This document shows, in pieces, positions 54,280-63,696 of a stretch of 64,000 nucleotides of DNA. The notes below the pieces were generated by a model. It did not search any database and had not been told where the DNA came from. It saw only the letters and a program-made list of their open reading frames with translations. The stretch lies in contig NZ_JANIDY010000002.1 of NCBI RefSeq assembly GCF_026385525.1, forward strand, positions 186,001 to 250,000, in the 5' to 3' direction. Positions within the stretch are counted from its first letter, which is position 1. Each line of letters opens with the position of its first letter. The translations under genes were made by a program, and so were the position numbers. The DNA comes from Bombella pluederhausensis. GTDB lineage: Bacteria > Pseudomonadota > Alphaproteobacteria > Acetobacterales > Acetobacteraceae.

Positions 54280-55253
54280 GAATGTGTCAGCCAGATGAAG
54301 AATGCTAAGGTGAATATGGAGCTTATGGTGCCAAAGAAAAGGACCGAAGCAATTTCACGCTCCATCATGTGATAGCGCATGGCCAGAATGACATTCATGG
54401 CAGCGCTGGGCATGGCCATGGCGAGTACACCTTCCTGAAGGGTGAGAGAGGGAAGCCGCCAGAAGAAGGCCAGCGCACATATGCCAAGCGGTATGAGGAT
54501 ATTTCGCCCCAGAACCATGAGTCCAACAGGCAGACTGAACCGTACCTGACGGGCGCAGAGAACGACACCTGATGCAAAGAGAGCTGTGCCACCTGTAGCA
54601 TGACCAAGAAGCTGGAGAGAGCTTTTGAGTGGAACAGGGAGGTGAACACCAGCCAGCACCAGAAGGAAGGCGAGCATGGGGACCCAGACGACTGGTTCCT
54701 TGCAGGAATGAAGAAGGTGCCCCCCCAACTCTCGCACTGTTTCCTGCCATGATAGATGCGTGTCATCCTGCCTCTGTTGTCGTTGCTGGTCGTGATTCAT
54801 GAGGATCAGCGTCAGCGGAATTTGGCAGAGATTCATGATGAGGGACGCTACCGAGATCGGGACTGCACTGGTTGGGCCGAATAACTGCCCAAGAACCGGA
54901 ATGCCAATGAAAGGAACGGAAGGGCCCGTTACCGTCATGGAGATCAGTGCTGCTTCGCCCTGTTTCCGCTTCATCCCCCAGCGTAATGCGGAAAAGAGGC
55001 AGACATAAACTCCCAGCATGGCAATGAGGATCAACCCAGCGAGTGGCCCGGCTGAAAGAACACGCTCCCGCGGTGTGCTGAGGATGGAGGCCAGAAGGGC
55101 CAAGGGGAGAGCATAGAGCATGACGAGCCGGATAAGAACACCGGCCTGATGGGAGTCAAAATCCCGCCGCCACGCAGCTAGATAACCTAACCCAAGCGTA
55201 ACGAGTATGGGCAGGATGGCTTCTATGATGGTCAGGAAAAGGGCTGTCGTCAT
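54276..55253 (-). CDS. AEC-family transporter
   Basis: This 325-residue membrane protein has about ten hydrophobic helices in two repeated halves, as in the auxin efflux carrier (AEC) family. PSVPFIGIPVLGQLFGPTSA in the middle and AMPSAAMNVILAM near residue 290 are family-like. Bacterial members often carry malate, malonate or other small acids, but the substrate here is unknown. Its gene overlaps the phosphatase gene downstream. Confidence 0.85.
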   Translation of the reverse strand: MTTALFLTIIEAILPILVTLGLGYLAAWRRDFDSHQAGVLIRLVMLYALPLALLASILSTPRERVLSAGPLAGLILIAMLGVYVCLFSALRWGMKRKQGEAALISMTVTGPSVPFIGIPVLGQLFGPTSAVPISVASLIMNLCQIPLTLILMNHDQQRQQRQDDTHLSWQETVRELGGHLLHSCKEPVVWVPMLAFLLVLAGVHLPVPLKSSLQLLGHATGGTALFASGVVLCARQVRFSLPVGLMVLGRNILIPLGICALAFFWRLPSLTLQEGVLAMAMPSAAMNVILAMRYHMMEREIASVLFFGTISSIFTLAFFIWLTHS

Positions 55254-55309
55254 GGGCTGCCATCAATCCAGCGTTGGGGAGTGGTGGAATCAGCCTATGA
55301 CGTTTCAGC

Positions 55310-55341
55310 CTGCAAGGGAACAGTCTTATGTTCCCTTGCAG
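55310..55341. repeat. Perfect 13-bp inverted repeat downstream of the Hint gene
   Basis: CTGCAAGGGAACA and its exact complement flank a six-base loop (GTCTTA). It lies eight bases past the Hint-protein stop and upstream of the co-directional AEC gene. No T-run follows on either strand, so it could be an unusual terminator, a processing site or a regulator-binding site. Confidence 0.5.
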
Positions 55342-55348
55342 AAGGGCT

Positions 55349-58300
55349 TCAGGCCTGTTTGCCTGCTGCCTGTGTGGTCAGAGAGTACGGGCCACCAGCC
55401 TGCACCTCAATACTGAGGATCTGCTGGGTTGCGCCTGTGGGGGGCAGGTCATGCAGGGCGAGTTCGGCTTCACCCTTGGTCCAGCGATGCGGACCAGCCT
55501 CGATGATGTCCCAGCCCTTCAGGTTTCTGTCTGTCAGATGGCGGGTGATGATCCGTTCATCGCCACCATTCCAAAGAGAAATTTGCCCGACAAGCACGCC
55601 CAGTTCACGCCGGTCATCCACATGGGGGCCAACCGCCTCGGACGGCCGGAAGGTGCGGGAACCGAGTGTGATCTTCTGCGTATGGGACGGCAGGGAGAAC
55701 AGGTAACGCCCTGCTTCATGACGCTGCGGACGGATGGTTTCCCCATTTTCCAGACGGATATAAGGAGCCGGGTCTGTCGTCTTGTCGCCGCTGGAGGAAG
55801 CAGAAGCCTCATCCTGTTTCTTGAAACCAAGCTGGCTAGCACGTTCAGCAAAGCTGTCATAGAGCGGCTTCACAAACTCCTGCGTCACATCAAGCGGTGC
55901 AGCGGCATGTTCGTTCCAGTTGAGCTGCTCACGATCCACCAGACGCATGGTGTGTTCTTCAGCATCTTCCTGCTTGAAGATATCCTGCACGTCCGTGTCC
56001 AGCCAGCTTTCTGTCAGGACATCATTAGCCCAGATGACAGAATGCGGCTCGGTCTTCACATGATAGTAGTCATACTCGACCTGGCTGTAATCGTAACGGA
56101 TGGATGTCCCGTTGATGAGCATGCGGGCAGGAACAAACCGTCCCTCAAAGTAGAAGCAGTGCTCTGGCGTGACAGAAAGGTCCTTGTTGGGCAGGCCTGG
56201 ACCGAAGGCATCCTTGGAGACAAGAACAGACCAGCCAGCCATATCCTGCGGCTTGGAGACATCAACACGGGCACGGCGCTGAATGACAGCCGTGATCTCA
56301 CGCACTTCTTCCTTGCCATCAACATAGACGCAGACCTGCTCGCCTTTACGCAGCCGCTCCACAGCCTTCTCCCCTTTGGGAGTGCGGATCATGCTGCCGG
56401 GGAGGAAGCACTTGTAATAGACAACAACCGTATTACCCTGCCCGTCATCGGCCAGGCTGAACCCGTTTGGATCGTAATTACCGCTGAGGCTCATGACCCA
56501 TGTCTGTCCGCCAGAACCGTTCGTGGCTCCTTCAATAACGGTCAGAATATTGTTGCTGACAAAGACCGTACCATTATTGTCGTAGTTCTGCCCGGTGATC
56601 CGGATACGGGCGTTATAGCCCATGGAGGTGTTGATCAGTGTCGCACCGGACGCAATGGTGAGCAGGCCACCAAGAGCCGTAGGTCCACCAGTCGGGTCTG
56701 CCCCGACAATGGTTGCACCAGAGACATACGCACTAGACTGAAGCATGGTGTACGGATTGCTGACATGCGACCCGGTACCAGCATCATACGACACGACAGT
56801 CTGAAGGGCGGTACCGCCAGAGGCAACAGTCATGCTGCCATTGTTCGATATCTGGGCACCGCTGACCCAGCCGCCACTATTGACCATGACGTTCTGAACA
56901 GACGCACCCGGCATCAGCACACCGGAGGCCCCGCTCATGATTGTCAGTGTGTTGATGGAAGCGCCAGAATTGACGGTCGCATTACCGGAGGAAAGGAACA
57001 CACTATTAACGAGGGCGCCAGAGTCAATGATGCTCGTACCCCCTGCGATAGCAGAGATGGTCTGTATGCTGTTGACCCCGGTGGGGATTTCAGCCGTGGC
57101 ACCGCTGAGTGTCACGAGGGGGACCGTAGCACCGCTTGAGATGAAGACCGAGGCGCCTGTTCCGGCTGTCAGAGAGTTGGCAGATCCTCCGCCCGAGACA
57201 AAGACTGAGGCCCCAGCTCCAGAAGCTGCGAGAGAGCTGACGACAGCATTGCTGGCAACGGTGACAGTCCCACTAGCGTCATTAAGCGTTGCAACGGTTG
57301 CACCAGCATTGATGCTGGCGCTACCCAGATTGCCAACATCAACCTCGCCGAGGCTGTAGCCGGAATCAACAGAGAACAGACCATTAATGACGGAACTGCT
57401 GTAAGTATACCCGGCAATGAAGCCACCGTAGCTACTTGTAACAGTGCTGGCACCGGAAATTTGTACTGTAGCCCCGCTGGGGATCTGGGCGCCTGTCATC
57501 AGGGTGGCTGTCCCACCATTGATGGGGAGGAAGCCACTGACCGTACCGCCAGACGCAATGATGGCCGTACCGCCAGATATGGCGCCTACATTCGAAGCAA
57601 TACCGCCATTGCTGACAATGATTGTACCGCCGCTGGCGTTGGTATTGTTGGGGTCGTAGCCTGCCTCGGCTGTCGCAGCAGAAGCACCGGGCTTTGTCAG
57701 GAGGCCCAACCCGCTAGCGGCTGCATAGAGACCAGATATGGAAGTGCCAGCAAGGGCACCACGGACACCACCGGCACTAGCGACCATAAAGTCAGCCGTA
57801 GCACCTGAAGGAAGGTTGTAGATGATGCCAGCATCATTGATGGTACCACCGTTATAGATGACACCCCCGGCAATAACGTTCGCCGTCCCACCAGCATTAA
57901 GGACAAGGTTACCTGCCGAGGCACCACTATCGACCTGAACCGTACCGCCAGAGTTGGCATAGACGTGGTTACCAGTACCCCCAGTTTTGATTTCGGCAAA
58001 TCCGCTCTGGTTGGCACTGATATAGGCAGCAGAACCGCCGCTGGAGACGATAGCGATACCAGCGTTACCTATGGTAACAGTATTTCCGCTACCGCCAGAT
58101 GAAACAATGGCACTACCGCCATTGCTGACAGAGATATTGTTACCGGTACCGTTTGCGCTGATGAAGATGCCAGCCTGATTGACAGCGTTTAGGCTGCTAC
58201 CAACACCGCGAGAGGAAATAACAACACTGGCGCTATTAGTCGCACTGACGCTGTAGGCGGTACCCCCAACAAGGGTAATGTTACCCTTGCTTGTAACATA

Positions 58301-59308
58301 CCCGCTATTCAGGAAGCCAGCACTGCTGACTATTTCCGTTCCGCCGCTAATGGTCGGAGAATAAGAAAGTCCCCCGCTCAGGATGGTGCCCTGCCCGCCC
58401 GAGAGAATGGTGGAGCCAGAAACAATACCGTCTTTCGAGACGACTTCCGTCCCGCCACTAGAGACGACATCATTGACAGAAGTGCCGCTACCATAACCAC
58501 CGAAGCTGGACTGATAATTAGCATTCAGCCAGGTAACGTAAGTACCACCGGAGACACCCAGAATACCGCCACTCATGGCGGTTGCACCAGATGTTGTCCC
58601 ACCTGCATTAATGAGGACGGCACCATTGGTGAATGTGCCATTGGAGGAGAGGCCGTTACTGACAACCAGCTGTTTGGCATCATTGACGAAAAGCTGGTTT
58701 AGAGATGTCCCATTGGAGAAAACGGCCTGACTACCAAAGATGGTCCCATTCAGGGCCACCCCACCGTTACCGACCCCGTAGTAACTGCCCGGGTTAAATG
58801 TGCCGCCAGACATCAGGCCACCGCTCCCGTTGGCGAGGTAGCCCTTCACGTAGAAGTCGTTGCCACCACCACCCACGAGGGCATATCCACCAGACCCTAC
58901 GATAGGGTCGATGGCCGTACCGGGTCCTATAGCACTGGCCGCAGCGGGTGCGTTGGTCACGCCACCAGCGAAGATAGCGCCAGAAAAACCGACAATACCA
59001 CCAATCACCTGCCCGGATCCCACGGCCTCAATGGAGGCGTTGGAGAGCGCAGTCGCACCATAGACCCTGGCATCTGCGCCCACGGCAGCAATGGACCCCT
59101 CATTAGCGGCCACACCATTGGAGAAGTAATGGTTGATGACCGGAACGAGGGAGTTCCCTTTTGCGCCCGACCCGATGACGTAGTAGTTCGATGTGTCCTG
59201 ATGCTGGGTTAGCTGGGCTGTACTACCGCCAGTGATCACCCATTTGTAGTTACGTGGGTTGGGGTAGGGTATGTTGTCGTAGGCGGGGTTGGAGGTGTAA
59301 GTGACCAT
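55349..59308 (-). CDS. Large repeat protein with C-terminal Hint domain
   Basis: This 1319-residue protein has a long passenger of Gly/Ser/Ala-rich strand-loop-strand repeats (about residues 80-900), of the kind that fold as a beta-solenoid in adhesins. A Hint domain begins at the conserved C967 (YKCFLPGSMIRTPKG), continues through SVTPEHCFYFEGRFVPARML, and ends near VLTESWLD at about residue 1120. Hint domains are related to inteins and Hedgehog and can cleave their own backbone. The last 190 residues are a distinct C-terminal region. No signal peptide is visible at the N-terminus, so secretion would need another signal or route. Proteins of this type are common in Acetobacteraceae and are of unknown role. 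Confidence 0.85.
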   Translation of the reverse strand: MVTYTSNPAYDNIPYPNPRNYKWVITGGSTAQLTQHQDTSNYYVIGSGAKGNSLVPVINHYFSNGVAANEGSIAAVGADARVYGATALSNASIEAVGSGQVIGGIVGFSGAIFAGGVTNAPAAASAIGPGTAIDPIVGSGGYALVGGGGNDFYVKGYLANGSGGLMSGGTFNPGSYYGVGNGGVALNGTIFGSQAVFSNGTSLNQLFVNDAKQLVVSNGLSSNGTFTNGAVLINAGGTTSGATAMSGGILGVSGGTYVTWLNANYQSSFGGYGSGTSVNDVVSSGGTEVVSKDGIVSGSTILSGGQGTILSGGLSYSPTISGGTEIVSSAGFLNSGYVTSKGNITLVGGTAYSVSATNSASVVISSRGVGSSLNAVNQAGIFISANGTGNNISVSNGGSAIVSSGGSGNTVTIGNAGIAIVSSGGSAAYISANQSGFAEIKTGGTGNHVYANSGGTVQVDSGASAGNLVLNAGGTANVIAGGVIYNGGTINDAGIIYNLPSGATADFMVASAGGVRGALAGTSISGLYAAASGLGLLTKPGASAATAEAGYDPNNTNASGGTIIVSNGGIASNVGAISGGTAIIASGGTVSGFLPINGGTATLMTGAQIPSGATVQISGASTVTSSYGGFIAGYTYSSSVINGLFSVDSGYSLGEVDVGNLGSASINAGATVATLNDASGTVTVASNAVVSSLAASGAGASVFVSGGGSANSLTAGTGASVFISSGATVPLVTLSGATAEIPTGVNSIQTISAIAGGTSIIDSGALVNSVFLSSGNATVNSGASINTLTIMSGASGVLMPGASVQNVMVNSGGWVSGAQISNNGSMTVASGGTALQTVVSYDAGTGSHVSNPYTMLQSSAYVSGATIVGADPTGGPTALGGLLTIASGATLINTSMGYNARIRITGQNYDNNGTVFVSNNILTVIEGATNGSGGQTWVMSLSGNYDPNGFSLADDGQGNTVVVYYKCFLPGSMIRTPKGEKAVERLRKGEQVCVYVDGKEEVREITAVIQRRARVDVSKPQDMAGWSVLVSKDAFGPGLPNKDLSVTPEHCFYFEGRFVPARMLINGTSIRYDYSQVEYDYYHVKTEPHSVIWANDVLTESWLDTDVQDIFKQEDAEEHTMRLVDREQLNWNEHAAAPLDVTQEFVKPLYDSFAERASQLGFKKQDEASASSSGDKTTDPAPYIRLENGETIRPQRHEAGRYLFSLPSHTQKITLGSRTFRPSEAVGPHVDDRRELGVLVGQISLWNGGDERIITRHLTDRNLKGWDIIEAGPHRWTKGEAELALHDLPPTGATQQILSIEVQAGGPYSLTTQAAGKQA

Positions 59309-59403
59309 GTCTGAGCATCTCTCAATTTCAGGGTATTGGGAGGTAGGGTTACCAGAGAATAAATGAAGCGTTACGGGAATGCTAGCAAAATGAATCTTTT
59401 CGA

Positions 59404-59955
59404 TTACGGTACTGGTTGAACAAATCTTAATCCGCTTAAGGTGTCATTCTCGGCAGAATAGAAGCTGAAGAACAAAATAATGGCATTTCCCTGCGGGGAT
59501 GAAACAAGAACCCTATATCCCCCCTGGAGGGGCTGAGTGTAGGAGATATGGCGCGTTGAAGCTACGATAGGATGTGCTTCTTCCAGCTTTTCTGGGTTCT
59601 GAAAGTCAGAGATGGAATCATCTATGAAATTGTCAGTGCTGAATGCTTCTAATAGTGCAGCATCTTTTATATTTTTTTCAGAATCGGGGACGTTTACTAT
59701 AGTGTAATTAAGTGAGCCACCAAGAAATGTTGAGAGTGCACATGAGCTTTCCGGGATTTTTATTTCGTATTCCTGCCCCTGTGGCAGGGTGCACAGCTCT
59801 GCCTGATAGCCATTGCGCCGGTATAGCGTAATGGCGGAAACTCCACTTTCATGGTGAGTTGGCTGGTAAAGGGGGATACGCAGCAGGCCAGGCCCAGCTG
59901 GGGAGAGAAACCATTCCTGAAAAGCCTTTAGGGCGGTAACGTCTCGCTGGGTCAT
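59404..59955 (-). CDS. Hypothetical protein, unknown function
   Basis: This protein of about 183 residues is not recognised. It has no signal peptide. It includes a hydrophobic strand pattern near the C-terminus (YRVLVSSPQGNAIILFFSFY) and looks like a compact alpha/beta fold. ATG 59955 has AGGA nine bases upstream. A longer frame starting at 60054 runs into the tRNA-Arg exon and is rejected. The base composition is AT-richer than its neighbours, and it lies directly after a tRNA gene, both typical of acquired DNA. It is on the same strand as the large Hint protein gene, 95 bases away. Confidence 0.55.
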   Translation of the reverse strand: MTQRDVTALKAFQEWFLSPAGPGLLRIPLYQPTHHESGVSAITLYRRNGYQAELCTLPQGQEYEIKIPESSCALSTFLGGSLNYTIVNVPDSEKNIKDAALLEAFSTDNFIDDSISDFQNPEKLEEAHPIVASTRHISYTQPLQGGYRVLVSSPQGNAIILFFSFYSAENDTLSGLRFVQPVP

Positions 59956-60011
59956 GCTGGTTTTTCCTGAAGGACGGGTGATGTGGAGGTCCCGCTGCAT
60001 CATGTGTCTGT

Positions 60012-60330
60012 TGGTGTCCGCGGGGGGATTCGAACCCTCGACCCCAGGATTCATACCACTTCGGCTTTCGCCGCCGGCCCGCAGCGGAGGGGGCCGTTCG
60101 TGGTCTGGACTGTCTCTTCACCACAGGGATGGAACCCTGCCATGGTGTCGCCCGTACAGTCTCTACACCTTCCGCCTTATTGCTGGAGCAAGGACGGCTT
60201 GGCTCGGGATTGGCTTGGCCGACAAGGCGTTAGCGTTCCCCGAATTTGAGCGAATTCATCGGATGGTTTGCCATTCCGATGCCCAATTATTTTAGGAATC
60301 CTGTGCTCTATCCTGCTGAGCTACGCGGAC
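60012..60330 (-). tRNA. tRNA-Arg(CCT), interrupted by a group I intron
   Basis: On the minus strand the 5' exon (60330-60294, 37 nt) and 3' exon (60051-60012, 40 nt including encoded CCA) join into a tRNA with acceptor GTCCGCG/CGCGGAC, D-arm GCTC/GAGC and anticodon stem CAGGA/TCCTG. The anticodon loop is TTCCTAA and the T-loop TTCGAAT. The anticodon CCT reads AGG. The T stem has one A-C mismatch (GAGGG with CCCCC). The intron lies right after the anticodon, between CCT and AA. Correct decoding of AGG codons depends on its splicing. Confidence 0.9.
60052..60293 (-). ncRNA. Group I self-splicing intron (IC3-like) in tRNA-Arg(CCT)
   Basis: This 242-nt intron follows the 5' exon T and ends in the terminal G (60052). 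Its core has the conserved group IC3 elements also found in cyanobacterial tRNA-Leu introns: CAATCCCGAGCCAAGC (60198-60213), GTGTAGAGACTGTACGG (60152-60168) and AAGAGACAGTCC (60107-60118). Pairing P7 is GACTGT/ACAGTC (60161-60156 with 60113-60108). A P9-type hairpin GGCCC/GGGCC and a following CGGC-GAAA-GCCG tetraloop hairpin precede the 3' splice site. No homing endonuclease is encoded. The P1 guide pairing is not canonical by eye: CCT can pair with GGG at the start of the intron. Confidence 0.88.
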
Positions 60331-60520
60331 ACGCAACGATTAGCTAGCGTTTTTTTTACAGTTTCGCAAGCCTGCCCTCATACCATGCCCCTTGGCCTGT
60401 GCGGGTGAGCACGATATGAAGGGGGGGTTCTGATCTGTTCTGACAGTTGATGCTTCCACCCCTGCCATGCTGGAAGCCTTGTTCAAGACCGGCCCTGGCA
60501 CGGCCCTTGCAGGTTTGCCC

Positions 60521-61060
60521 ATGTTCCCTTCATCACCGCATCCAGTATCCCGTTTTTCCGCTTTCTGGTGTTGCCTGCGCCGCCCCGTGGCTCTGACCCT
60601 GATGGCAGTGGTGGCTGTCGGTGGGTTGTCTGGCTGTGGTGGGGGTAAGCGTAATCCGTCTTCACTGGCGCAGCCGCGCAATCATCTGCTCGGTGTGGAT
60701 CGTGGGGCGCAGGGTGGGGATGACCAGCTGCGTGGCGGGGTGAATGCCTATCTCTGGCGTGGAGCGATCGATACGCTTTCCTTCATGCCTATGGCCTCTG
60801 CCGATGCACAGGGTGGTGTGATTCTGACAGACTGGTATCAGCCATCCGGTTCGCAGGATGAGCGTTTCAAGATCGCTGCCTATATTCTGGACCGCCGCCT
60901 GCGGTCGGATGCCATCAGGTTGAGCGTGTTCCGCCAGACCCGCATCAATGGGGGAGAGTGGCAGGATACACCCGTGGCAGCCAACACGGCAGCGGACATT
61001 ACAGCCCGCATTCTGGAACGTGCCCGTCAGCTGCGGGCCGAGAATGGCGGTGGGAAATAA
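60521..61060 (+). CDS. DUF3576 lipoprotein
   Basis: This protein of about 179 residues is a lipoprotein of the DUF3576 family. A basic N-terminus and hydrophobic core lead to the lipobox LSGC, with the acylated cysteine near residue 39. The domain has DQLRGGVNAYLWRGAIDTLSFMP, ILTDWYQPSG and a late DITARILERARQLR helix. In alphaproteobacteria it sits upstream of leuS and lptE, as here, which suggests an envelope role beside lipopolysaccharide transport. Start choice is uncertain, as ATG 60467 would add 18 residues. Confidence 0.85.
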   Translation: MFPSSPHPVSRFSAFWCCLRRPVALTLMAVVAVGGLSGCGGGKRNPSSLAQPRNHLLGVDRGAQGGDDQLRGGVNAYLWRGAIDTLSFMPMASADAQGGVILTDWYQPSGSQDERFKIAAYILDRRLRSDAIRLSVFRQTRINGGEWQDTPVAANTAADITARILERARQLRAENGGGK

Positions 61061-61069
61061 GATAATCTG

Positions 61070-63682
61070 ATGAGTGACATGACAGCCAGCAACGCTTCTG
61101 ATTCCAGCTTCGACTTCCACGCTCGTGAGCCTCACTGGCAGGCCCGGTGGGCGGAGGCCGACATTTTCCACGTTCCGGATGTTCCGCCGGCTGATAAGCC
61201 GAAATATTACGTGCTGGAAATGTTCCCCTATCCTTCGGGGCAGCTGCATGTCGGGCATGTACGCAACTATACGCTGGGCGATGTTGTTGCCCGGTATAAG
61301 CGGGCCCGTGGTTATGCCGTTCTGCATCCGATGGGCTGGGATGCGTTCGGTCTGCCGGCAGAAAATGCTGCACGGGAACGGGGTGTGCATCCGGGCAAGT
61401 GGACGCTTCAGAACATCGCCACCATGCGGGGGACGCTGCAGCGGCTTGGCTTCTCTTTGGACTGGAAGCGTGAGATCGCCACCTGCCTGCCGGATTATTA
61501 CGGCCAGCAGCAGAAGCTGTTTCTTGACATGCTGGCTGCCGGACTGGTGGAGCGGCGTGATTCCTCCGTCAACTGGGACCCGGTGGATCAGACCGTTCTG
61601 GCCAATGAGCAGGTGGTTGATGGGCGTGGATGGCGGTCCGGTGCGCTGGTGGAGAAGAAGACACTTTCCCAGTGGTTCCTCAAGATCACCGACTTTGCTG
61701 AGCCTCTGCTGGAAGGGCTGAAGGACCTTGATAAATGGCCGGAGCGTGTCCGCATCATGCAGGAACGCTGGATTGGCCGGTCCGAAGGGGCCCGGGTCCG
61801 CTTCAGCCTGCATAACCCGCCACAGGGTTATGATGTTGATGAAGATTCCATCGAGGTCTTCACGACGCGACCTGACACGCTGTTCGGGCTGAGCTTCATC
61901 GGGATTGCGGCGGATCATCCGCTGGCCCGCAGGATTGCTGCGAGCAACCCGGAAGCGCAGAGTTTCGTTGAAGAATGCCAACGTGTTGGTACGTCTGAAG
62001 AAGCGCTGAGCACAATGGAGAAGCGTGGTTTCGACACCGGCCTGCGTGTGGTGAATCCGCTGAACCCGGAACAGACCGCCCCTGTCTGGATCGCCAATTT
62101 CGTGCTGACGGAATATGGCACGGGTGCCGTGTTTGGCTGCCCCTGTGGGGATCAGCGTGATCTGGACTTTGCCCGTAAATATGGTCTGGATGTTCCTTCT
62201 GTCCTGCTGCCTGCGGGTGAGGATGAGGCCAGCTTTACCGTGGGTAAGAAGGCCGTCACGGGCGAGGCAACGCTCTATAATTCCGGTTTCCTGAGCGGGA
62301 AGACCACGAAAGAAGCCATCCGTGCCGCTATTGAGCGGGTGGAGGAGCTGGGTGTTGGTCAGGGTGTGACCAACTGGCGTCTGCGGGACTGGGGCATTTC
62401 CCGTCAGCGTTACTGGGGCTGCCCGATCCCCATCATCTATTGTGAATCCTGTGGGGCTGTTCCGGTGCCGGAAGATCAGCTGCCTGTGACGCTGCCGGAA
62501 GATGTGAGCTTCGACACGCCGGGGAATCCGCTGGATCACCATCCAACATGGAAGCATGTATCCTGCCCGAAATGTGGTGCAGATGCACGGCGTGAGACGG
62601 ATACCTGCGATACGTTTGTGGACAGTTCATGGTACTTCGCCCGTTTCACGGCACCGAAGGCCGGAACACCGACTGATCGCAAGGCCGCTGATGGCTGGCT
62701 GGCTGTGGACCAGTACATCGGTGGCATCGAACACGCCATTCTGCATCTGCTTTATGCCCGTTTCTTCACCCGTGCGATGAAGAAGACAGGTCATCTGGAT
62801 GTCAGCGAGCCATTTGCCGGGCTGTTCACGCAGGGCATGGTGACGCATGAGAGCTATCGTGACGGAACCCAGTGGCTCTATCCGGAAGAAGTCGAACATC
62901 GTGGGGATCAGGTTGTCCGCAAGGATAATGGAAATCCCGTTACGGTGGGACGTTCGGAGAAGATGTCCAAGTCCAAACGTAACACGGTGTCCCCGGTAGA
63001 GATTATTGAGCGTTACGGGGCTGACACGGCCCGCTGGTTCGTGCTGTCTGACAGCCCGCCAGAGCGTGACATGGAGTGGACGGCTGCGGGTGTGGCGGCA
63101 TCCGGGCGTTTCATGCAGCGTCTGTACCGGCAGGTGCAGGCCGTGGCGGCCAAGGATAAGGCCGATGCGGCTCATGGTACCGCTGGTGAGGAGCTGCGTC
63201 AGGTAACACATCGCACGATTGCCGCTGTGACGGAGGCTCTGGAGAGCTTCACGCCAAATGTGGCTGTGGCTCGTCTGCATGAGCTCTCATCGGCACTGGG
63301 TGAGGCTGAAGGCAAGGAGGGTGATGGTCTGTCCGCTGCCCGCCGTGAGGTGGCCTATGTGCTCGCTATGCTGGTCTCTCCCATGATGCCGCATCTGGCT
63401 GAGGAGCTGATGCTTCTTCTGGAGCCGGAAGGCCCGATGGTGGTGGAACGGAGCTGGCCGGAAGCTGATGAGAGCCTGTTGGCTGTCAAGAAGGTGACTA
63501 TTGCTGTGCAGGTTCTGGGTAAGCTGCGTGGCACGATTACCTGTGCTCCGGATGAGGCGAAGGAAAGCGTGCTGGCACAGGCCAAGGCTGAGCCGAATGT
63601 TGCGAAGGCGCTGGAAGGGAAGCGGATCGTCAAGGAGATTCACGTTCCCAACCGGATCGTCAACTTCGTGGTGGCAGGCTGA
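61070..63682 (+). CDS. leuS: Leucyl-tRNA synthetase
   Basis: This 870-residue class I enzyme charges tRNA-Leu. It has the HIGH motif as HVGH (residues 60-63) in [14 protein letters not shown], a CP1 editing domain (TTRPDTLFG near residue 265 and [10 protein letters not shown] near 345) and KMSKS at residues 631-635. The C-terminal anticodon-binding domain is intact and ends VVAG. It begins ten bases after the DUF3576 gene and precedes lptE by 14 bases, so the three form an operon. Confidence 0.97.
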   Translation: MSDMTASNASDSSFDFHAREPHWQARWAEADIFHVPDVPPADKPKYYVLEMFPYPSGQLHVGHVRNYTLGDVVARYKRARGYAVLHPMGWDAFGLPAENAARERGVHPGKWTLQNIATMRGTLQRLGFSLDWKREIATCLPDYYGQQQKLFLDMLAAGLVERRDSSVNWDPVDQTVLANEQVVDGRGWRSGALVEKKTLSQWFLKITDFAEPLLEGLKDLDKWPERVRIMQERWIGRSEGARVRFSLHNPPQGYDVDEDSIEVFTTRPDTLFGLSFIGIAADHPLARRIAASNPEAQSFVEECQRVGTSEEALSTMEKRGFDTGLRVVNPLNPEQTAPVWIANFVLTEYGTGAVFGCPCGDQRDLDFARKYGLDVPSVLLPAGEDEASFTVGKKAVTGEATLYNSGFLSGKTTKEAIRAAIERVEELGVGQGVTNWRLRDWGISRQRYWGCPIPIIYCESCGAVPVPEDQLPVTLPEDVSFDTPGNPLDHHPTWKHVSCPKCGADARRETDTCDTFVDSSWYFARFTAPKAGTPTDRKAADGWLAVDQYIGGIEHAILHLLYARFFTRAMKKTGHLDVSEPFAGLFTQGMVTHESYRDGTQWLYPEEVEHRGDQVVRKDNGNPVTVGRSEKMSKSKRNTVSPVEIIERYGADTARWFVLSDSPPERDMEWTAAGVAASGRFMQRLYRQVQAVAAKDKADAAHGTAGEELRQVTHRTIAAVTEALESFTPNVAVARLHELSSALGEAEGKEGDGLSAARREVAYVLAMLVSPMMPHLAEELMLLLEPEGPMVVERSWPEADESLLAVKKVTIAVQVLGKLRGTITCAPDEAKESVLAQAKAEPNVAKALEGKRIVKEIHVPNRIVNFVVAG

Positions 63683-63696
63683 GCGGGAGAGGCTGG

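Noticed and set aside
55328-57139. 603-codon open frame on the plus strand opposite the Hint gene
   Set aside because: It is antisense to the Hint and repeat region, which has clear domain motifs, and its own translation matches nothing recognisable.
59956-60054. N-terminal extension of the hypothetical gene into the tRNA
   Set aside because: The upstream in-frame ATG falls inside the tRNA-Arg 3' exon, and ATG 59955 has the ribosome site.
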